Source: Stenotrophomonas sp. UBA2302 (lineage in GTDB: Bacteria; Pseudomonadota; Gammaproteobacteria; Xanthomonadales; Xanthomonadaceae). Taken from it: a DNA stretch of 30,749 nt. Below are positions 1 through 7,168 of this stretch, one piece after another (within the stretch, counting starts at the first letter, position 1; the number at the start of each line of letters is the position of its first letter). The stretch spans positions 1 through 30,749 of the forward strand of contig DDVW01000041.1 in NCBI GenBank assembly GCA_002345545.1, given 5' to 3'. The position numbers and the translations under genes were made by a program. Below the pieces are notes generated by a model. That model saw only the letters and a program-made list of their open reading frames with translations, ran no database searches and was not told the DNA's origin.

Positions 1-31
1 CTTTGATCAGACCTTCCCTAAGGAGACTTCC

Positions 32-391
32 ATGAAAAATGCATCCCTGAGCCGTTGGGCCCTGCTGGCGCTGCTTCCGTTGGGTGCGGCGATTTCCACG
101 GCAGGAGCCGCCAACCCTCCGGTGGAACAGGAAGAGGCTCGCGGTGAGTCTGTCCAGCCGGGTAGCGACGCCTGGATCACCACCAAGGTCAAAGCGGACT
201 TGCTGACTACACAGAACGTGCCCGGCATGGAAATCAAAGTCGACACTGTCAACGGTGTGGTGACACTTTCCGGCATGGTTGATACCCAGTCGGAAAAAGA
301 TCGGGCGGTTCAGTTGACGCGCGCCATCGAGGGCGTGAAGCAGGTCAACGCCGATCACCTCAAGGTTGGCGGCGCTGCTTCGAAGAAATGA
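32..391 (+). CDS. Periplasmic BON-domain protein
   Basis: A 119-residue exported protein. Residues 1-26 form a signal peptide: Lys/Arg near the start, a Leu/Ala-rich core, then an AGA-type cleavage site. A short acidic linker follows, and one BON domain spans about 46-114, with the pattern ITTKVKADLL, then VNGVVTLSG, then VKQVNADHLKV. BON domains (OsmY, Kbp and similar) bind phospholipid or other envelope ligands and often belong to osmotic or envelope stress responses. The start is fixed by AAGGAG at 20-25, six bases before the ATG. A strong terminator follows at 413-440, so this is a single-gene unit or the last gene of one. The family call is firm. A stress role is inferred from the family and from the neighbouring genes. 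Confidence 0.88.
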   Translation: MKNASLSRWALLALLPLGAAISTAGAANPPVEQEEARGESVQPGSDAWITTKVKADLLTTQNVPGMEIKVDTVNGVVTLSGMVDTQSEKDRAVQLTRAIEGVKQVNADHLKVGGAASKK

Positions 392-412
392 TGCTGGAAG
401 AAGTGATGGTGG

Positions 413-440
413 CGGCGGCGAGTTGATCTCGCCGCCGTTT
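413..440 (+). terminator. Rho-independent terminator after the BON gene
   Basis: A perfect 10-bp stem (CGGCGGCGAG at 413-422 with CTCGCCGCCG at 428-437) closes a 5-base loop and is followed by TTTCTTCT. It lies 22 bases after the BON stop codon and separates that gene from the topoisomerase gene. Confidence 0.8.
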
Positions 441-492
441 CTTCTACGCCGCCGGGCGTGGGAAAAGAAATGAGGAACGGACCGGGAAGCCT

Positions 493-1509
493 ATGCCGCT
501 GCGCTACGTCAGGGATTCGACTGCGGGGATCCGGCGCTTGCGTACCGCGCGGGGCTTTCGTTACGTGGATGTTGATAACAACCCATTGCGCGACCTCGCG
601 ACGTTGGAGCGGATCCAGCGGCTGGCGATCCCGCCGGCGTGGCGCGAGGTATGGATATGCCCGCTGCCGGATGGCCACCTGCAGGCGACCGGGCGCGATG
701 CGCGGGGTCGGAAGCAGTACCGCTACCACCCGGAATGGACCCAACGCCGCAACCAGGACAAGTTCCTGCACGTGGTCAGCTTCGGCGCGGCCTTACCCAG
801 GCTGCGGCGGCGGGTGCGTGCCGACCTCCGTTTGCCGGGCATGCCCCGGGAAAAGGTGTTGGCGCTGGCGGTCGCGGTGATGGGAAGGACACTCCTGCGT
901 GTCGGCAATGGTGAATATGCGCGCAGCAATCGTTCCTACGGGCTCACCACGCTGCGCAACAGCCATGTAGAAGTGCTGCCCGGGGGTGCATTGTTGTTGC
1001 GCTTCCAGGGGAAGGCGGGAAAGTCCCAGCGATATCGGCTGGACGATAAGCGGCTGGTGAAACTGTTGCGCCGTTGCCGGGATCTTCCCGGGCAGCCCCT
1101 TTTCCAGTATCTGGACGACGGCGGCAATGCCCATCCCATCGACTCGGGAGATGTCAACCAGTACCTCCGGCAGGCTACCGGTGAGGATGTGACGGCCAAG
1201 GATTTCCGCACCTGGGGAGCCACGCTTGCGGCAATGATGACGTTCGCGCAGGTGGAGGTGCCAGAAGGTGCGAGCGAGCGTGCGCTGGCACTGCTGGAAG
1301 CGGCGGAGGTCGCCAAGGTCGCGGCTTGGCTGGGCAATACGCCTGCGGTATGCCGTCGTGCATACATCGATCCGCGCGTGTTCAGTGCATGGCGCGATGG
1401 CCGGTTGGCGCCGCTGCGGGGACTGCGGGGAGCACGCCAATGGGAAGCCGCCGCACTCCGTCTGCTGGGCGATAAGGGCCGCAACCAAGGAGCGAACGCC
1501 CGCGTGTAA
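493..1509 (+). CDS. DNA topoisomerase IB (poxvirus-type)
   Basis: A 338-residue type IB topoisomerase, which relaxes supercoils through a 3'-phosphotyrosine intermediate. The N-terminal domain covers about 1-85 (GFRYVD, IPPAWREVWICP, GRDARGRKQYRYHP) and the catalytic domain the rest. The expected catalytic residues are visible: Arg136 in RVGN, Lys174 or Lys177 in GKAGK, Arg239 in FRTWG, and nucleophile Tyr291 in CRRAYIDP. The position held by His in vaccinia enzyme (nine residues before the Tyr) is Asn282 in LGNTP, as in several bacterial members. Length is normal for bacterial enzymes (about 330-370). The upstream gene ends with a terminator, so it has its own promoter. Enzymes of this type are accessory, often beside stress genes as here. 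Confidence 0.93.
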   Translation: MPLRYVRDSTAGIRRLRTARGFRYVDVDNNPLRDLATLERIQRLAIPPAWREVWICPLPDGHLQATGRDARGRKQYRYHPEWTQRRNQDKFLHVVSFGAALPRLRRRVRADLRLPGMPREKVLALAVAVMGRTLLRVGNGEYARSNRSYGLTTLRNSHVEVLPGGALLLRFQGKAGKSQRYRLDDKRLVKLLRRCRDLPGQPLFQYLDDGGNAHPIDSGDVNQYLRQATGEDVTAKDFRTWGATLAAMMTFAQVEVPEGASERALALLEAAEVAKVAAWLGNTPAVCRRAYIDPRVFSAWRDGRLAPLRGLRGARQWEAAALRLLGDKGRNQGANARV

Positions 1510-1526
1510 TGCAGGCCTTGCCTGCA
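1510..1526 (+). other. Short hairpin after topoisomerase stop
   Basis: TGCAGGC (1510-1516) and GCCTGCA (1520-1526) form a perfect 7-bp stem with a 3-base loop directly after the TAA stop. There is no T tract, so this may stabilise the transcript end or be a weak terminator. Confidence 0.35.
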
Positions 1527-1609
1527 CGCCTCATGGACATCCCTTCACACAAGCGGAAAGCCGACAGAGGAACAATCGGCGCCTCCTGTTGAACGTGAAG
1601 GAGCGAGCA

Positions 1610-1834
1610 ATGGCGGTCTGTGAAGTATGCGGGAACGACTATTCACGGAGCTTCGTGGTCACACGGGGCGAGGAAAAGCGGACGTTCGATTCTTTTGAAT
1701 GCGCCATACATGCCATGGCACCCCGCTGTGCACACTGCAGCTGCGCGGTAATCGGCCACGGCGTGGAACGTGGTTCGGCCATCTACTGTTGCGAGCACTG
1801 TGCCCGGCATGAACCGGCGGCTAAAGAGCGCTGA
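1610..1834 (+). CDS. Small Cys-rich metal-binding protein (prokaryotic metallothionein-like)
   Basis: A 74-residue protein with nine cysteines: CEVC at 4-7, Cys31, Cys40, Cys43 and Cys45 in CAHCSC, then CCEHC at 60-64, plus several His. The layout (CxVCGNDY, FDSFECAIHAMAP, CxHC, CCxHCARH) matches a small conserved bacterial family often named prokaryotic metallothionein or zinc-ribbon protein. Binding of zinc or a similar metal is very likely; the physiological role is unknown. The start is set by AAGGAG at 1598-1603, six bases before the ATG at 1610. The same frame stays open upstream, but that stretch overlaps the topoisomerase gene and is not coding. It sits 100 bases after the topoisomerase gene and 35 bases before the dehydrogenase gene, so it may be co-transcribed with either. 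Confidence 0.8.
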   Translation: MAVCEVCGNDYSRSFVVTRGEEKRTFDSFECAIHAMAPRCAHCSCAVIGHGVERGSAIYCCEHCARHEPAAKER

Positions 1835-1869
1835 CGGCAAGCATGTCCTGACGGTGCATGGAGGAGTGC

Positions 1870-2892
1870 ATGAGTCCAGCCAAGAGAAAAACTGCAGCCG
1901 CTAGGCGCACATCGCAGACCTCTGCCGACAGCGTGAAGCGCACAGTGGCCCGCCAACGCCGTCTGCAGGAGCAGATGGAGAAGATCGACAAAGCCGCAGA
2001 GAAGCCCGCCAAGTCGGCCCGCGGTGCGCAGACAGGAGCGGGAAAACAGCCGGTCAGGATGCCTGCCCAGCATCTGCGCAAGCCCGGCGTGGAGGGCGAG
2101 CTCGCGCCTGCGCCCCGTTACCAGGCGCCCGCCTATGTCGGCAGCGGCAAACTGCAGGGTATGCGCGCGCTGATCACCGGAGGCGATTCCGGCATCGGCC
2201 GGGCGGTGGCGGTGCTGTTCGCCCGCGAGGGTGCTGATGTGGCGGTGCTGTATCTGGACGAGCATGACGATGCGCGCCAGACCTGTGCCCAGGTGGAACA
2301 GGAAGGGACGCGCTGCGTGGCTGTCAGTGGTGACGTGCGTGATCCGGCGTTCTGCGATGCCGCCGTGGCTGAAGTGGTAAAAGCTTTTGGGGGGCTGGAC
2401 ATCCTCGTCAACAACGCCGCCTTCCAGTTGCACTGCCACCGGCTGGAGGATCTGGGCGACGAGCATCTGCAGGAAACCCTGCAGACCAACATTGCCGGTT
2501 ATCTACAGATGGCGCGCGCGGCGCTGCCGCATATGGGGGAAGGTGGCAGCATCATCAACACGGGCTCGGAGACCGGTCTCTTCGGCAGTCCGTCCCTTGT
2601 CGACTACTCCGCCACCAAGGGTGCCATCCATGCCTTCACCAAGGCGTTGGCCAGCCAGTTGCTGCCACGTGGCATCCGCGTCAACTGCGTTGCGCCTGGT
2701 CCGGTGTGGACGCCTCTGAATCCGGCAGACAAGGCGGCTGAGGATGTGGCCAGGTTCGGTCGCGACAGCGTCATGGGACGCGCCGCGCAGCCCGAAGAGG
2801 TGTCGCCCGCATATGTGTTTCTTGCATCGCCTGTCACCGGAAGCTACATCAACGGGGTAATCCTGCCCGTCATGGGCGGCCCGCAGGGTTGA
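1870..2892 (+). CDS. SDR family oxidoreductase, YghA-like
   Basis: A 340-residue short-chain dehydrogenase/reductase. An extra 85-residue N-terminal region rich in Lys, Arg and Ala precedes the Rossmann domain; its last part (RKPGVEGEL, PRYQAP) is typical of the YghA / general-stress YdaD-YhxC type. Nucleotide-binding TGGDSGIG lies at about 103-110, NNAA at 181-184, and the catalytic Ser233, Tyr246 and Lys250 in YSATK. It should oxidise or reduce a small carbonyl or alcohol with NAD(P)H; the substrate is unknown. An ATG four codons earlier (1858) is possible, but GGAGGAG just before 1870 sits within the longer version, so 1870 is preferred. The Lys-rich N-terminus, including the ARQRRLQEQM helix, is longer than in most family members and may bind nucleic acid; that is speculation. 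Confidence 0.9.
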   Translation: MSPAKRKTAAARRTSQTSADSVKRTVARQRRLQEQMEKIDKAAEKPAKSARGAQTGAGKQPVRMPAQHLRKPGVEGELAPAPRYQAPAYVGSGKLQGMRALITGGDSGIGRAVAVLFAREGADVAVLYLDEHDDARQTCAQVEQEGTRCVAVSGDVRDPAFCDAAVAEVVKAFGGLDILVNNAAFQLHCHRLEDLGDEHLQETLQTNIAGYLQMARAALPHMGEGGSIINTGSETGLFGSPSLVDYSATKGAIHAFTKALASQLLPRGIRVNCVAPGPVWTPLNPADKAAEDVARFGRDSVMGRAAQPEEVSPAYVFLASPVTGSYINGVILPVMGGPQG

Positions 2893-2988
2893 GAAAAGGG
2901 GATGCGCAGTTTTTTGCGTTATCGCGTGATCGCACACGCGGTCCCAGGCACATCTTGAATGGCGGGGAAACCGGCATGGTGTCCTTAC

Positions 2989-3044
2989 CGGGAGGCGGGT
3001 CGGCCTGTTGTGGTCAACCGGTCCCAGTTCCGGCCAACCTCCCG
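2989..3044 (+). other. Structured intergenic element (nested inverted repeat)
   Basis: CGGGAGG (2989-2995) pairs with CCTCCCG (3038-3044), and inside that GGCC (3002-3005) pairs with GGCC (3032-3035). It lies 73 bases before the small gene at 3117, within the 224-base gap after the dehydrogenase gene. It could be a structured leader, a small RNA, or chance in GC-rich DNA. Confidence 0.3.
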
Positions 3045-3116
3045 TGGGCTTAACAAGCCAGTCAGGTTCGGAGGCCTAGGTTCTGAAGCACAGGGGCGGA
3101 TGTGTCGGAGGTCATT

Positions 3117-3332
3117 ATGGGATACAGCGCACAATATCTGACGGACAGCGAGTGGAGTGAACTTCGCACCGCCTACCAGATGTACGGAAGTGGGCACGAG
3201 TTCTGGGAGATCTACCAGACGCTTCATGCGGTTGCCAAAAAGCGTACGGGGGATACCTGCATACGGGTAGCCAACGAAATGGCGAAGGTCGCCCAGAAGA
3301 TCGGGGTCACACGCGAGGCTCTATTCGTGTAG
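3117..3332 (+). CDS. Small hypothetical protein (71 aa)
   Basis: Not recognised. The 71-residue product looks soluble and mostly helical, with many aromatic residues (MGYSAQYLTDSEW, then EFWEIYQTLHAVAKK, then ANEMAKVAQKIGVTREALF). It has no signal peptide, membrane segment or Cys cluster beyond one Cys. It is judged a real gene because GGAGG at 3107-3111 stands five bases before ATG 3117, and because the composition is protein-like. A GTG five codons upstream is open but would overlap the ribosome binding site. A second small unknown gene follows 103 bases later on the same strand. The hydrophobic repeat at the C-terminus could form a helix-turn-helix-like pair, but no domain can be named. 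Confidence 0.6.
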   Translation: MGYSAQYLTDSEWSELRTAYQMYGSGHEFWEIYQTLHAVAKKRTGDTCIRVANEMAKVAQKIGVTREALFV

Positions 3333-3397
3333 ACCAGGGGGCAAGTGGCTGGGTGGTTTTGACAGCCGCGTGCCATGTCCTTGATGCCGAGCCGGGC

Positions 3398-3410
3398 CGA
3401 GAGGCTCTCG
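3398..3410. promoter_or_regulatory. Short perfect dyad upstream of the 3436 gene
   Basis: CGAGAG-G-CTCTCG is a 13-base dyad centred 32 bases before the ATG at 3436. It is too tight for a stable hairpin, so an operator is more likely than a terminator. Nothing shows what binds it. Confidence 0.25.
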
Positions 3411-3435
3411 ATTGAACCATTGCGGAGGTCTGGCC

Positions 3436-3675
3436 ATGGAAAAAGTAGCAATGTATCTGGAGGGGCCCGGGCATGAATATCGCCCGGTAACCCTCCTTTC
3501 CGTCCCGCCGGGACATTCGGAGCCCGAGGCGGCGGGCCTGCGGTCGGGCATTACGGGGATCCAGATCAGAAGACTGGTCGACGAGGAAGGAAGAATCGCC
3601 AGTCAAGTGGATTTTGACGGCTTCCGATTCAAGTACGCCGGTTCCAATATTCCCTGGTTCCTTGTCTTCGGCTGA
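3436..3675 (+). CDS. Small hypothetical protein (79 aa)
   Basis: Not recognised. The 79-residue product looks soluble and beta-rich (MEKVAMYLEGPGHEYRPVTL, then GITGIQIRRLVDEEGRIA, then VDFDGFRFKYAGSNIPWFLV). It has no signal peptide, membrane segment or cysteine. The start at 3436 follows GGAGG at 3424-3428 with seven bases of spacing; a TTG eight codons earlier is open but lies before this ribosome binding site. It is the second of two small genes after the dehydrogenase gene. Possible ligand-binding or immunity-like small beta proteins come to mind, but nothing in the sequence decides. Confidence 0.55.
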   Translation: MEKVAMYLEGPGHEYRPVTLLSVPPGHSEPEAAGLRSGITGIQIRRLVDEEGRIASQVDFDGFRFKYAGSNIPWFLVFG

Positions 3676-3955
3676 TAGAGAAGGACAGGCTCCCATCGCT
3701 GTCTGGCAGGCTGGCTGATGTTACGGCTGCCATTTACACCAGCCGAACTGGATTGGGAAAAGTTTGATGTAGGTGGGCGGCGCAGGGCTGCCGCTATTTG
3801 CCATCGCAGCGTTCAATCACTGCCGCATGCCATCTGGCAAGAGCGGCAGCACGACAGGGAAGGCCGTATCGCGAGTCGCGTGCCCAGGCGCCGCGCCTGA
3901 GCCGGATGTGGCAGGCGATATTCTTCCGGACCGGGTCGCCTGTGGCGATGATCAG
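3676..3955. other. Intergenic stretch without a supported gene
   Basis: The gap lies between the small plus-strand gene and the dxs terminator. A 60-codon frame (3718-3900) is open but has no ribosome binding site and an Arg-rich, low-complexity product. It repeats the seven residues EGRIAS-x-V found in the 79-residue protein upstream, which may be chance or a decayed copy. No promoter or clear hairpin was seen. Confidence 0.4.
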
Positions 3956-3980
3956 AAAAGCCCCGCATTGCGGGGCTTTT
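3956..3980 (-). terminator. Rho-independent terminator of dxs
   Basis: AAAAGCCCCGC (3956-3966) and GCGGGGCTTTT (3970-3980) form a perfect 11-bp stem with a 3-base loop, starting two bases after the dxs stop codon. Because both arms carry A/T runs, it can stop transcription in both directions, including from the small plus-strand genes. Confidence 0.9.
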
Positions 3981-3981
3981 T

Positions 3982-5892
3982 TCAACCCACTGCACTCAGC
4001 GAGGACGCGCCGTCACTGAGCGCCGGCCAACGCTTGAGGATGGCCGCGCGGATGCCGGCAGCGTCGATGCCGGCTTCGGCCAGCAGGTCTTCGCGGCTGG
4101 CGTGGTGCTGGTAGCTGTCGGGCAGGCCCAGGTGCAGCACCGGCATCGTCACCGCCTCGGCGTTGAGCAGCTCGGACACTCCCGAGCCCGCGCCACCGGC
4201 CACCACGTTGTCTTCGATGGTGACGAAGCCTTCGTGGGATCGGGCCAGTTCCAGCAGCATCGCTTTGTCCAGCGGCTTGATGAAGCGCATGTTCACTACG
4301 CTCAGGCCCAGTTCGCGGCCGACCTGTTCGGCGGCCGGCACCGTGGCGCCGAAAGCGAGCAGTGCGATCCGGCTGCCGGGCAGGCGCAGCTGCGCTTTGC
4401 CGATCTCCAGCGTTGACAGGTCGTTGCCCACAGCCACACCGGGGCCGGTACCGCGCGGGTAACGTACTGCGGCCGGGCCCTTGTAGTGCAGGCCGGTGGT
4501 CAGCATCTGCCGGCATTCGGCCTCATCACCCGGTGCCATCACCACCATGTTCGGCACGCAGCGCAGGTAGCTCAGGTCGAGGTTGCCCGCGTGGGTGGCG
4601 CCGTCCGGTCCGACCACGCCGGCGCGGTCGATCGCAAACAGCACATCCAGGTTCTGCGTGGCCACGTCATGCACCAGCTGGTCGTAGGCACGCTGCAGGA
4701 AGGTGGAATAGATCGCCACCACCGGCTTGGCGCCCTGCGTGGCCATGCCGGCCGCAAGTGTGACCGCATGCTGCTCGGCGATGGCCACGTCGAAGTAGCG
4801 CTCGGGATATTCCTTGCTGAAACGCACCAGTCCTGAACCTTCACGCATGGCCGGGGTGATGCCCATCAGCTGTGGTTCGGCTGCGGCGGCATCGCACAGC
4901 CAGTCGCTGAAGATGTCGGTATAGGTGGGCTTCTTCGGCGCACTCTTGCTTGGCAGGCCCTTGCTCGGGTCGAACGGGCCGACGGCGTGGTAACCGATCT
5001 GGTCGCCCTCGGCCGGCTCGTAGCCCTTGCCCTTGGTGGTCATGATGTGCAGCAGTTGCGGACCCCTGGCATCCTTCAGGCGTTTGAGGGTGGACAGCAG
5101 CAGCGGCAGATCGTGGCCGTCGATCGGGCCGGTGTAGTGGAAGCCCATCTGCTCGAATGCGGTGGACGGCACGAACATGCCTTTCCACTGTTCCTCCCAG
5201 CGTTTGACGAAGCGCGCCGGTGGGCTGTGGCGCTTGTCGCCGAGAATCTTCTTGCCCCCTTCACGCAGAGCGTTGAGCGTGCGGCTGGCGGTGGCGCGAC
5301 CGAGCATCTTGGTCAGTCCGCCGACCGCTTCGGAGATGGACATGTTGTTGTCATTGAGAATGACCAGCACATCGGGTTCTTCGTCCATTCCGCCGGCGTG
5401 GGCGAGAGCTTCAAACGCCATGCCGGCGGTCATGGCGCCGTCACCGATCACCGCGACGGCCTTGCGGTTGTCACCCTGTCGCTGGCGCGCGATGGCCATG
5501 CCCAGAGCGGCGGAGATCGAGGTCGAGGAGTGGCCTACACCGAACGTGTCGTACTCGCTTTCCTCGCGCTTGGGAAATGGCGCCACGCCGTCCTTCTGCT
5601 TGACCGTGTGGATGCTGTCGCGGCGACCGGTCAGGATCTTGTGCGGGTAGGTCTGGTGGCCCACATCCCACACCAGCTGGTCGACCGGCGTGTTGAACAG
5701 GTAGTGCAGGGCGACGGTCAGCTCGATCACCCCCAGCCCGGCGGCGAAGTGACCGCCACTCTTGCCGACCGATTCGATCAGATAAGCACGCAGCTCGCCT
5801 GCGATCGCCTCCAGTTCGCTTTCATCGAACTGGCGCAGGTCAGCAGGAGTCTGGATGCGCGACAGGCGCGGATAGCAGGCAGAGTCGATCAT
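3982..5892 (-). CDS. dxs: 1-deoxy-D-xylulose-5-phosphate synthase
   Basis: A 636-residue thiamine-diphosphate enzyme that joins pyruvate and glyceraldehyde 3-phosphate to make DXP, the first step of the MEP isoprenoid pathway and a precursor for thiamine and pyridoxal. Hallmarks are [16 protein letters not shown] at 75-90, the cofactor motif GDG at 150-152 with NDNN at 180-183, PIDGHD at 257-261, and the catalytic Glu373 in AIAEQHAV. The pyrimidine-binding and transketolase C-terminal domains follow. Length is normal (about 620-640). The ATG at 5892 is preceded only by a weak GAAGAA. It lies 196 bases downstream of the HNH nuclease gene on the same strand and ends in its own terminator. It does not sit beside ispA or xseB, as it does in many enterobacteria. 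Confidence 0.98.
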   Translation of the reverse strand: MIDSACYPRLSRIQTPADLRQFDESELEAIAGELRAYLIESVGKSGGHFAAGLGVIELTVALHYLFNTPVDQLVWDVGHQTYPHKILTGRRDSIHTVKQKDGVAPFPKREESEYDTFGVGHSSTSISAALGMAIARQRQGDNRKAVAVIGDGAMTAGMAFEALAHAGGMDEEPDVLVILNDNNMSISEAVGGLTKMLGRATASRTLNALREGGKKILGDKRHSPPARFVKRWEEQWKGMFVPSTAFEQMGFHYTGPIDGHDLPLLLSTLKRLKDARGPQLLHIMTTKGKGYEPAEGDQIGYHAVGPFDPSKGLPSKSAPKKPTYTDIFSDWLCDAAAAEPQLMGITPAMREGSGLVRFSKEYPERYFDVAIAEQHAVTLAAGMATQGAKPVVAIYSTFLQRAYDQLVHDVATQNLDVLFAIDRAGVVGPDGATHAGNLDLSYLRCVPNMVVMAPGDEAECRQMLTTGLHYKGPAAVRYPRGTGPGVAVGNDLSTLEIGKAQLRLPGSRIALLAFGATVPAAEQVGRELGLSVVNMRFIKPLDKAMLLELARSHEGFVTIEDNVVAGGAGSGVSELLNAEAVTMPVLHLGLPDSYQHHASREDLLAEAGIDAAGIRAAILKRWPALSDGASSLSAVG

Positions 5893-6088
5893 TTTCTTCG
5901 GGTTTCAAGCGAAACGGCATTTTCGCCCCGCAGCGAGGGTGGGGCAAGCAAAGCGCGAACGGCGTGAGTGCGGAATGACGACAATTTCCGCGAAGCTGAA
6001 GCCCGGATTCAGGAAAAGACAGGCGTGGGGAGTGTTGCCGGTGCAGCGGATGTCTGGCTGGCAACATGCCAGCGCGGGCCGGCAGGTT

Positions 6089-6757
6089 TCAGCAGATGGC
6101 GCGGCGCAGCGCTCTTTTGGGCAACTGCGCCTTCAGGAAAGCCATCTGGTCGGCAAGGATGTTGCGGTTGGACAGGATCAGGTGCTCGATCCAGCTCGGC
6201 CGGTAGGGCACGGCCAGCAACGGCATGTTCGCCTGCTGCGGGGTTCGGTCGCTTTTGCGCGAGTTGCACTGGAAGCAGGCTGAAACCACGTTTTCCCAGC
6301 TGTCCTGCCCGCCCTTGGAGAGCGGCAGCACGTGATCGCGGGTCAGCTGCGGACGGTTGAAATGCTTGCCGCAGTAGAGGCACAGCTGTGCGTCGCGGGC
6401 GAACAGCGCGGTGTTGGTCAGGTTCGGGGTGGGGTCGAGCGCGCGCGAATGGGCGTGGCCACGCGAAGCGATGATCGGGTGCAGATCCAGGCCGCTTCGC
6501 AGGCCGCTGTCGCGATTGATGCCGCCATGCACATGCAGGCAGGGATCGCCCAGCGTCCACGCAACCGCATCGCGCGCGTACAGGCAACTGGCGTCCTGCC
6601 AGGTGATCCAGTCCAGAACGCGGCCATGGGCGTCCAGCGACAGCAGTCGCACCGAGCCGAGGCGATGAGGGGCATGGGGAATTGAAAACCCGGAGGACGG
6701 AGCAGAAGCATCAGCTCCGGTACTGATCAGACCACGTGTTGTAGTGTCTGTATCCAT
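6089..6757 (-). CDS. HNH endonuclease
   Basis: A 222-residue protein of the McrA-like HNH family with a zinc-stabilised core. Cys126 and Cys129 in CLYCGKHF, the catalytic His142 in TRDHVLPLSKGG, Asn156 in WENVVSAC, and Cys161 and Cys164 in CFQC form the HNH/zinc fold. About 120 residues precede it (LLSLDAHGRVLDWITWQDA, YARDAVAWTLGD), as in a widespread chromosomal group of unknown task that is not tied to restriction systems. No methyltransferase or phage gene lies nearby, so a classical restriction or homing role is unlikely. The ATG at 6757 has no ribosome binding site and lies about 12 bases from a good -10 box, suggesting a nearly leaderless message. The start is therefore less certain than the frame. 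Confidence 0.88.
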   Translation of the reverse strand: MDTDTTTRGLISTGADASAPSSGFSIPHAPHRLGSVRLLSLDAHGRVLDWITWQDASCLYARDAVAWTLGDPCLHVHGGINRDSGLRSGLDLHPIIASRGHAHSRALDPTPNLTNTALFARDAQLCLYCGKHFNRPQLTRDHVLPLSKGGQDSWENVVSACFQCNSRKSDRTPQQANMPLLAVPYRPSWIEHLILSNRNILADQMAFLKAQLPKRALRRAIC

Positions 6758-6768
6758 CGGGAAAACAG

Positions 6769-6797
6769 CTTATACATGATCCGTGACAGTTTGTGTA
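6769..6797 (-). promoter_or_regulatory. Predicted promoter of the HNH gene
   Basis: Reading the minus strand, TATAAG (6774-6769) is preceded by TTTACA with a 19-base spacer. The expected transcription start near 6762 would be only about five bases before the ATG at 6757. The 19-base spacing is longer than ideal. Confidence 0.4.
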
Positions 6798-7129
6798 AAC
6801 ACGGGACGCTTCGTCCGCCGACGGCGGTTGTGGCCTTGTCGCCTGAACCGGCAGCCCATGGAATGACTGGCTACAGCGGGGCGCTGCCCTGCTTCCATGC
6901 AATGGGCCGTTCGAAGACCGGCCGGAATGGCCCCGCCATTCCGGGGTGTAGGCCCCTGCTTGGCGGACTTCCTGCAGCTTGCCTGCGGTTTTGCAGCCGC
7001 CCCTTGGAGTTGGGTCCTGAGCCGCTGTTTCCGGAGCCTCCACGGCAGGCGCGCTCTACTCATTGCTGACGGTCGCGAGCCGGTCTGATGTCGTGTGTGG
7101 TGAGGTCGTCGGAAATCCTCTGCGGTGCC
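6798..7129. other. Divergent intergenic region with a 10-bp hairpin
   Basis: No gene is supported here. CCGGAATGGC (6922-6931) and GCCATTCCGG (6935-6944) form a perfect 10-bp stem with loop CCC, and GGGG/CCCC arms just after it (6943-6956) could extend the structure. There is no T tract, so it is not an ordinary terminator. It may be a palindromic repeat unit or a structured element in the gap between the diverging HNH and peptidase genes. Confidence 0.4.
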
Positions 7130-7168
7130 CTAGAATCGCCGGCAGGGACGGGAAGAAACGGGGAAGTT

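Noticed and set aside
3718..3900. 60-codon frame after the 79-residue protein gene
   Set aside because: No ribosome binding site and an Arg-rich low-complexity product; the EGRIAS-x-V match with the upstream protein is too short to prove a duplication.
6089..6757. HNH gene as part of a restriction, homing or phage system
   Set aside because: No methyltransferase, integrase or phage genes are near, and the gene sits in an ordinary chromosomal setting beside dxs.
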